Shown here in pieces: positions 53,069 through 58,415 of a stretch of DNA of 58,415 nucleotides. Position numbers and translations under genes: made by a program. Position 1 is the first letter of the stretch. Every line of letters starts with the position of its first letter. Origin of the DNA: an uncultured Arenicella sp. (GTDB lineage: Bacteria > Pseudomonadota > Gammaproteobacteria > Arenicellales > Arenicellaceae); assembly GCA_938045295.1 (NCBI GenBank), contig CALINO010000080.1, forward strand, positions 1 to 58,415, given 5' to 3'. A model generated the notes under the pieces. The model made no database searches. It saw only the letters and a program-made list of their open reading frames with translations, and was not told where the DNA came from.

Positions 53069-55597
53069 TTATTCAGCGGTAAGTATCTTGAAAGTTCTGA
53101 CCTCTCCCGGATACAAGTCAACCTCAAAAGCACTCGCTTGGTATTGCTGCTTTTTCAAAAGGTCGTAAGGCAATCCGTATGTAGCGAAATCGAGCTTTGC
53201 TGAAGAGATATGGTGTAGCGTTGGGTTTATGACGGCGAAATAGTGCGTGTTGCCATGACTGTAACGTCTAACTACCACCCCTGAGCTAGATGTTATTTTT
53301 AAATCAGACTCGGCAGCAATCGCTGGTAATGACAACAATGCTTGATTGAAACGGCGCACGTAAGCTGGAAAACCCCTACTCATAGAGCTTGACTCTAGGT
53401 ATCCAATATTGATTGGATTACCGTTTGCAAGAGCTCTGACTTCACTGATCACTGAATAAGGTCCGTTTCGTTCTACAGCCGCAGCCACGTAACCGACAAC
53501 ACCATCGAAGGGGTCAGCAAATTCTACATTCCAGCGTCTAGTATAGTCACATTCTCGATTCCTAAGACGATATGACTTTCCGTTATCTTCGTTTAAAGTG
53601 AAATGGTGGACTAATGACTGACCACCTGAAGCATTGCTGAAACGATTTATAAATGAATCGCTCGCCACTGAATGCAACGAATTATCAAACGAATATGTCA
53701 TGGCCACACCTTCGGCTCGATTATAGCTATCAGGATCAGCTGGAGGAATTCCATGAAACCTTTCCTCGATCACAGTGTCATTGAAACTTAAACTAAGCGG
53801 TGCTCTTCTCAAAACACCATTTTCATACATTTTTTCGCTAAACGCTTGGTCAGGTGAAGCGCTATTCCATTGATATTGATATCTCCTTCCTAGCGCTGTT
53901 CCATTGGCGAGGCTAGCGGTATAGTTTTTCCACCAAGCCGGATCATCAGTAATCAACTTAACAAATTTTTCATTTCCACTTGGTAGAATTTGATAGGTTA
54001 ATGGCGAGGGTTCAGTAGAATACGGCGTAAAGAGAATTTGCTCATCATGATCTTGATTTAATTCAGTTCTCATATGATCTCTGATTGCCGTTAGAAAGTT
54101 CTTGCGCTGATCAAACCACCATTGATAGTAAGACTCTCGTGATTGGGCATTAGTTTGCAATTGAAATAGTGTTCGCCTATTTCCTGGATTGTCAGCGTTG
54201 TAACGCGTGAGGGTCTGCTCTGAGAAACTCATCGGCAACTTACTCGGGCGTGTACGAAGCCAGATTCCTGCAAATTCAGCGTGGTTTTTGTATTTAATAA
54301 CACTCTTATCGAGTACACGCTTGAAATCTAGGAGCGTATCAGGGTCAGTTAGATCAGCAGAAATACCCTCTGTCCACCATATAGGGGTGTAATCTTTTTT
54401 CTCTGCACCCGGCCCATACTGGCCATAAAAAAGTTTTTTAGTGCGCCTCTGCGTCCCAAGACTGTTAACGTTTCCAGGGTCACTATTGTTTTGTTGAGGC
54501 CCCACGCTTCCGCCATATTCATAATAAGGCATTAAACTCAAATTTCGCACAGCAGCCGATGCAACGATATCTTTCCAAATGTTTGATCTTGGCGGCGGGG
54601 AATTATTGATCCAACGATTATCTTCACCATCAAACCCTTGATTGAAACCGAACTCCATTAAGTCTTTACCCACCGTATTAAAGCCAAGCACCAACCCCAT
54701 ATCCATTTTGAATTCGTACCACTTGGCTACCGAAGAAGTGGCGCGCCGGTCAACAACAACACTTGAAATAGCTTCGTCAGCCATCTCTTCGCGCCAGAAA
54801 ATATGTCGTTTAGGAAGATCTTTTGGATAAGAAATTGGAGCCTGAGCAGATTTCGGCCGGAGCACTTCATATAAGCGAATTTTTGAAACGGCTATACCCT
54901 CAGACTTGGGGTCATTATACTTACGACCTTGAAAAATGGTTACATCAAAGCCTTCACTTAGAGGAATGGAACGGTCAGCGCATTGATGCTCCCTCTGTGC
55001 ACTATCAGATGTTCTCTCATGAAGAAAAAAGAACTGATGATAAATCTCCCAATCACCAGTGAGTGGATAACTTGTGGAACTTAAAGTTGCGGGAGCATAT
55101 TGAGCACGTGAGTCACCGACAGCGGCACCGGTCGCGAACCCCCGAATAAAATCGGAGCCGCGGTTTGCGACAAACATAGAGCGCGATACGTCTTGAGGAT
55201 AATCGAACTCCAAAACATAGGCAGAGTGCGCTTTTAAACCTTTTCCTCTACCAATTCGGTATGTAATAAATGAGGCTGCCTCCTTAGGTTTAATAATTCT
55301 TGCGTCACGCCCGAGAATATTTCTTACCTCACTGGCATTTGCTGGGTATTCAGAGTTGGGGGGTATTCTTGTTGCATCCACCTCATCGATTAGTTTTAGT
55401 TCACCGAATGGCCTCTCCGAAAACGGAAGATCATACTGTTCAGTTTCATTGTCCAACAATAGAGAGATAATACTTGGAATATGTCTAGCTTCAGCCTCCA
55501 CCGCAGCGCCGATTGAAACCAAAAAGAAACTAAAGGGTACAAGCAAGAAAAAATAGAAGGCTCTCGCTTTAATGGTGATCACGGCTTCAAAAAACAT
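53069..55597 (-). CDS. Large exported protein, glycosidase-like, unassigned
   Basis: The 842-residue protein has an N-terminal hydrophobic segment (13-33), then the LLLD motif (46-49). A beta-rich jelly-roll part spans about 55-250. A barrel-like middle follows (RHIFWREEMADE, LVLGFNTVGKDLMEFGFNQGFDG, EFAGIWLRTRPSKLPMSFSE, YYQWWFDQRKNFLTAI), and a C-terminal beta-sandwich (THYFAVINPTLHHISS). This layout recalls TIM-barrel glycoside hydrolases, but I recognise no GH family and cannot name catalytic residues. AAGGA precedes the ATG. It is the second gene of the operon. Confidence 0.6.
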   Translation of the reverse strand: MFFEAVITIKARAFYFFLLVPFSFFLVSIGAAVEAEARHIPSIISLLLDNETEQYDLPFSERPFGELKLIDEVDATRIPPNSEYPANASEVRNILGRDARIIKPKEAASFITYRIGRGKGLKAHSAYVLEFDYPQDVSRSMFVANRGSDFIRGFATGAAVGDSRAQYAPATLSSTSYPLTGDWEIYHQFFFLHERTSDSAQREHQCADRSIPLSEGFDVTIFQGRKYNDPKSEGIAVSKIRLYEVLRPKSAQAPISYPKDLPKRHIFWREEMADEAISSVVVDRRATSSVAKWYEFKMDMGLVLGFNTVGKDLMEFGFNQGFDGEDNRWINNSPPPRSNIWKDIVASAAVRNLSLMPYYEYGGSVGPQQNNSDPGNVNSLGTQRRTKKLFYGQYGPGAEKKDYTPIWWTEGISADLTDPDTLLDFKRVLDKSVIKYKNHAEFAGIWLRTRPSKLPMSFSEQTLTRYNADNPGNRRTLFQLQTNAQSRESYYQWWFDQRKNFLTAIRDHMRTELNQDHDEQILFTPYSTEPSPLTYQILPSGNEKFVKLITDDPAWWKNYTASLANGTALGRRYQYQWNSASPDQAFSEKMYENGVLRRAPLSLSFNDTVIEERFHGIPPADPDSYNRAEGVAMTYSFDNSLHSVASDSFINRFSNASGGQSLVHHFTLNEDNGKSYRLRNRECDYTRRWNVEFADPFDGVVGYVAAAVERNGPYSVISEVRALANGNPINIGYLESSSMSRGFPAYVRRFNQALLSLPAIAAESDLKITSSSGVVVRRYSHGNTHYFAVINPTLHHISSAKLDFATYGLPYDLLKKQQYQASAFEVDLYPGEVRTFKILTAE

Positions 55598-55640
55598 AAG
55601 TTATCCTTTATAAGAGTTTGACTAAAAAATATCCAGACCA

Positions 55641-56582
55641 TCACTTGGAATGGTTCAACGAGTCTCTAATACTTTTTAAGGCAAAACTCAGAGCCTGTGT
55701 ACTAGTAGTTTCGATATCGGGTGTCACGCCAACGACTTCCCAGTTTGCACCTGTTTTAGTAGACAGCGGACGTGTTTCAGGAGTGTGCAGCTTGTAGCCC
55801 CCAAAAACATCCACTCCTTCACCCAGCATATGTGCGCCCCCACCGGTTCTCTCTCCAATAATTGTTGCTCTATCAACAGATTGAAGGATATATGCTATGG
55901 CTTCAGGTGCAGAAAAAGTATGTCTATCGACCAGAATGACGAGTGGCCGATCTGTTCCGTAGTGCTTCCACAACACAGGAGGCTTCTCTGTAACTTTAGT
56001 GCCGCCATCCCGAGAATATGTTAGCAGCGGTGATTCAGACTGCGGATCAAGAAATGTCCACAGTAAAGGTCTCTCTGTTTCAAGTGAACCGCCACCGTTT
56101 CCCCTGAAGTCTAGGATAAGCCCACTGGTATCTGACGTAACATCGAAAGCAGCACTGATTCGCTCAAATGCAAGCTCAAGCTCATAAAACGATGATATTT
56201 TTATTAAACCTATATTTCCTTCAAGAATTTCTACTCGACGAACACCATACCCATTTTCTTTACCCGCATTTATCCAATTAGCTATCCAATCACCATCATC
56301 ATTGTTTGAAATAGCTTCAAAGTAAAAATGCCGGTCTGCAGATGTGTCACGTAGAATGGAATTGATGAAAGATGAAAACTCATCTTTTGGACTACAAGAG
56401 CTCTCTAAGTTTTCAGCACCAGCATACTTTCTCAGAACCTCAGCAGTCATTATCGCTTTTTCTTCGATCACATATTTTTGCTCAACGATTTCAGCCACTT
56501 CAATCAAAGTCTTTCTTTCGGAGTCACACATTGGGACAGCAGCCAAATTTGCGTAAAGTGATAGAATTATCAGCAATTTCAT
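55641..56582 (-). CDS. Exported S41-family peptidase (IRBP-like, without PDZ)
   Basis: The 313-residue protein has a signal peptide (ending around NLAAVP), a small helical domain (20-60) and the S41 core. It has RDGGTK, VILVDRHTFSAPEAIAYIL (catalytic Ser) and GERTGGGAHMLGEG. The PDZ domain of Prc/CtpA types is missing, as in IRBP/tricorn-like members. It is the first gene of the operon, 43 bases before the glycosidase-like gene. It might process the exported partners; that is inference. Confidence 0.82.
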   Translation of the reverse strand: MKLLIILSLYANLAAVPMCDSERKTLIEVAEIVEQKYVIEEKAIMTAEVLRKYAGAENLESSCSPKDEFSSFINSILRDTSADRHFYFEAISNNDDGDWIANWINAGKENGYGVRRVEILEGNIGLIKISSFYELELAFERISAAFDVTSDTSGLILDFRGNGGGSLETERPLLWTFLDPQSESPLLTYSRDGGTKVTEKPPVLWKHYGTDRPLVILVDRHTFSAPEAIAYILQSVDRATIIGERTGGGAHMLGEGVDVFGGYKLHTPETRPLSTKTGANWEVVGVTPDIETTSTQALSFALKSIRDSLNHSK

Positions 56583-57203
56583 GAATTTTCAATCCAATCT
56601 CTAAATAGTTAGCGAAGTCTGCGTACGAACAAAATTACTTAAAAATGTCCCCCAGAAAACCGTTTTATTGTTCCAGATAAAATCAAAACTAATGAACAAA
56701 CCAATCCAACATTCAACTTTTCGGCAGTTACTTTAATAACATGAAAATGATGATTTAAAGCACACAGATATTGATATAATATTTCTACAGCGAGACTGGT
56801 CACTCGCCCTTACCATATACCGGCTTTTATTGGTGTCAGCTCAAATATTTTTGAACCTCTTTGACTAGCTAAAGAATGCCTTAAGCCATGCACTTAGACT
56901 CTCAACAATATAATTAAAAGAGTTCTACTTTGGGCGATCAGACTCTGCTTTGTTCTGTCAGATATGGCGAATAGATAATAGCGAAAATTAGAAATTGTGA
57001 TTTGTTTTTCCGTGCACAAATACACATCCCCCGTGACAAGACTTGCACTTTCTATTTAGATGATATTTATTGTGTATTTTTGAATACATAACTTACGAAT
57101 AGAAGGCTTGTAGAGACAAAACGCTGAGTGCTCGCCTGAGAGATCTTGCTGCAAAAGTGCCCTAGATACGTGAATAAGTCGAATCGTTGGAGCCCCTAGA
57201 ATA
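56583..57203. other. Divergent regulatory region, 621 bases
   Basis: The stretch between the AraC gene and the exported-protein operon is AT-rich. A TATAAT lies at 56775-56780 but no fitting -35 was found. No gene is supported. Its length suggests AraC-binding sites for both directions. Confidence 0.4.
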
Positions 57204-58232
57204 ATGAAATATATTAAAGTGCCGCAGAAGAGAGTTTCAATTGATGAAATTTTAAAATCAGAAAAACGAGAATTCTGGAACGAAGTGGTATGTCGAGAGT
57301 ACGTAAATATAGGCTGTGATTATCGTGAAGACACCTTCAGTGAGGGCAATATCAACTGGATAGGATTGGGAGACTTACGTATTTCGGAAGCCTATTCGAG
57401 TAGCCAAAAAATGTTTCGAGGTTCTAACCACATTGCCTCAGAAACTGAAAGAGGCTTGATTGTAAATCTTCATCTGTCGGGAATTGCACAGTTTACTCAA
57501 GCTGGTGCGCAACACACTTTATTACCCGGGGACATTGTGTTTAACGAAACCACCGAGACTTGCCTGTTAGACTTTGATACTCCATTTCATCAATTGTTGG
57601 TGCAAATACCTAAATCAGCGCTCTCGGAAATGGAGATCAAATCACGACATTTGTCTTACGCTGGTATCAAAATTCCAGGTCGATCATCATTAGGGGAGGT
57701 TATCTATAATTTTTTAACTGCTGTGATAATGCAGCAACAATTATCGGGGGACGATAGCCAAGAGTCTCTAAAACTATCGAAGCAAATCACAGAACTAATC
57801 ATGCTATCTGCTACCAATGCAACTGTTTCTAAAACTAGGCTACCAAACAATATTGTAAAAACTGCAACAAAAGCTAAAGTAGAGCGTTATATCGATAAAA
57901 ATTTAACTCAAACCAATTTGACGCTAACTAGTATTGCTGAAGCAAACAACATAAGTGTACGCTCGCTACATAAGTTATATGAAGATACTGAAACAACAGC
58001 CTACAGGCATATAAAACATCGTCGTTTGCAGATGGCAGCAAGCCTTCTTTCAACAAAGAATGAGGCAATTACGATGTCCATGCTAGCGCAGCTAGTCGGA
58101 TTCAATGATTTACCCTACTTTAGCCGATCGTTTAAAAATTTGTATGGCATATCCCCCTCACGATATCGAGAGCGTTGTCTAGACGATAGATCTATCATTG
58201 GAACGCCTCTTAATGTCAATATCGTAAAATAA
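57204..58232 (+). CDS. AraC-family transcriptional regulator
   Basis: The 342-residue protein has an N-terminal cupin-like AraC_binding_2 domain (about 1-210, LIVNLHLSGIAQFTQAGAQH, LLPGDIVFNET) and a C-terminal AraC HTH pair (ISVRSLHKLYED, SMLAQLVGFNDLPYFSRSFKNLYGISPSRYRE). Divergent from the exported-protein operon, which it probably controls in response to a sugar-derived ligand. Confidence 0.88.
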   Translation: MKYIKVPQKRVSIDEILKSEKREFWNEVVCREYVNIGCDYREDTFSEGNINWIGLGDLRISEAYSSSQKMFRGSNHIASETERGLIVNLHLSGIAQFTQAGAQHTLLPGDIVFNETTETCLLDFDTPFHQLLVQIPKSALSEMEIKSRHLSYAGIKIPGRSSLGEVIYNFLTAVIMQQQLSGDDSQESLKLSKQITELIMLSATNATVSKTRLPNNIVKTATKAKVERYIDKNLTQTNLTLTSIAEANNISVRSLHKLYEDTETTAYRHIKHRRLQMAASLLSTKNEAITMSMLAQLVGFNDLPYFSRSFKNLYGISPSRYRERCLDDRSIIGTPLNVNIVK

Positions 58233-58292
58233 TAGGGAGAGACCACACGTTTTTCTGAAACTGGGTAAATGTGACCTGCCCCTATTCCTTAT
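58233..58292. repeat. Imperfect REP-like hairpin
   Basis: AATAGGGAGAGACCACACG near 58234 pairs imperfectly with AAATGTGACCTGCCCCTATT near 58271-58290 across about 20 bases. The AATAGGG/CCCTATT ends and GACC..CAC centre recall REP elements mobilised by RAYT transposases in marine gammaproteobacteria. Confidence 0.45.
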
Positions 58293-58384
58293 TTTATGAG
58301 GCTAGAGCTTTTGTGTATATTCCCTATTCGTTGGTGCACCCAATTTACACACATCCTTTTTCTCGAAATCCCAAATTATTTTAG

Positions 58385-58415
58385 AGGCAAAAAGTCACAA
58401 CTTTTGACCCCGCTG
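58385..58415. repeat. Palindrome at window end, possible transposase flank
   Basis: AAAAGTCACAACTTTT (inverted arms AAAAGT/ACTTTT) followed by GACCCC resembles the ends of RAYT-linked repeats. The window ends before any gene can be checked. Confidence 0.3.

Noticed and set aside
56775-56780. TATAAT in the AraC/S41 intergenic region
   Set aside because: No acceptable -35 at 16-18 bases, and more than 400 bases from the AraC start; AT-rich DNA gives such hits by chance.

Overview
The window looks like a chromosomal piece of a marine-type gammaproteobacterium. It has moderate to low GC and Gram-negative envelope genes throughout (LolA-like protein, OMPLA, lipoproteins, Cti). The block plsX-fabD-fabG-acpP-fabF-pabC-mltG-tmk-holB-pilZ-tatD has the same gene order as I recall for Pseudomonas. 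No rRNA, tRNA or CRISPR array was seen. All functional calls come from reading the translations; no search was run.

Region 1 (1-11.2 kb) holds mixed housekeeping genes: the tail of a RES-domain protein, a LolA-like/outer-membrane barrel pair, a GlxA-type regulator, the unusual ketoacyl synthase FabY, trhO, fadD, and acpH. Region 2 (11.4-23.2 kb) is the fatty-acid/cell-division core. fabH is missing between plsX and fabD, and FabY 8 kb upstream is the likely replacement initiator of fatty-acid synthesis. An AbgT-family transporter closes this region.

Region 3 (23.2-26 kb) is an AT-rich scar of mobile DNA. It has a tyrosine recombinase, two antitoxin-tail-like fragments (ParS-like and MazE-like), a TamB C-terminal fragment, a 38-aa ORF with a strong ribosome-binding site, and short iterated repeats. 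Region 4 (26-32.1 kb) carries SDR/LysR/quinone-reductase genes, a 24-aa membrane microprotein, nhaR/nhaA, and a Rap1a-like immunity-fold protein overlapping nhaA.

Region 5 (32.4-49.2 kb) is an envelope and stress block: two paralogous coiled-coil MscS-like channels, ZntB-like transporter, OMPLA, SOD, DUF502, Dps, DUF1328, CsbD, a YqjD/YqjE-type module, cis/trans fatty-acid isomerase, an orphan sigma-54 activator with a degenerate receiver, a CPA1 antiporter, MgtC and DUF2391. Three near-consensus sigma-54 (-24/-12) promoters are readable: upstream of csbD, of the yqjD-like gene (divergent from csbD), and of mscS-cti. With the adjacent activator, this suggests a compact sigma-54 membrane-stress regulon.

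Region 6 (49.5-58.4 kb) has an AraC regulator divergent from a four-gene operon of exported proteins: S41 peptidase, a large unassigned glycosidase-like protein, an esterase, and a BNR-4 lyase-like protein. It looks like a small secreted polysaccharide-processing locus. Three of its proteins share a short hydrophobic-acidic LLLD motif just after the signal peptide, which I cannot match to a known sorting signal. The window ends in REP-like palindromes.
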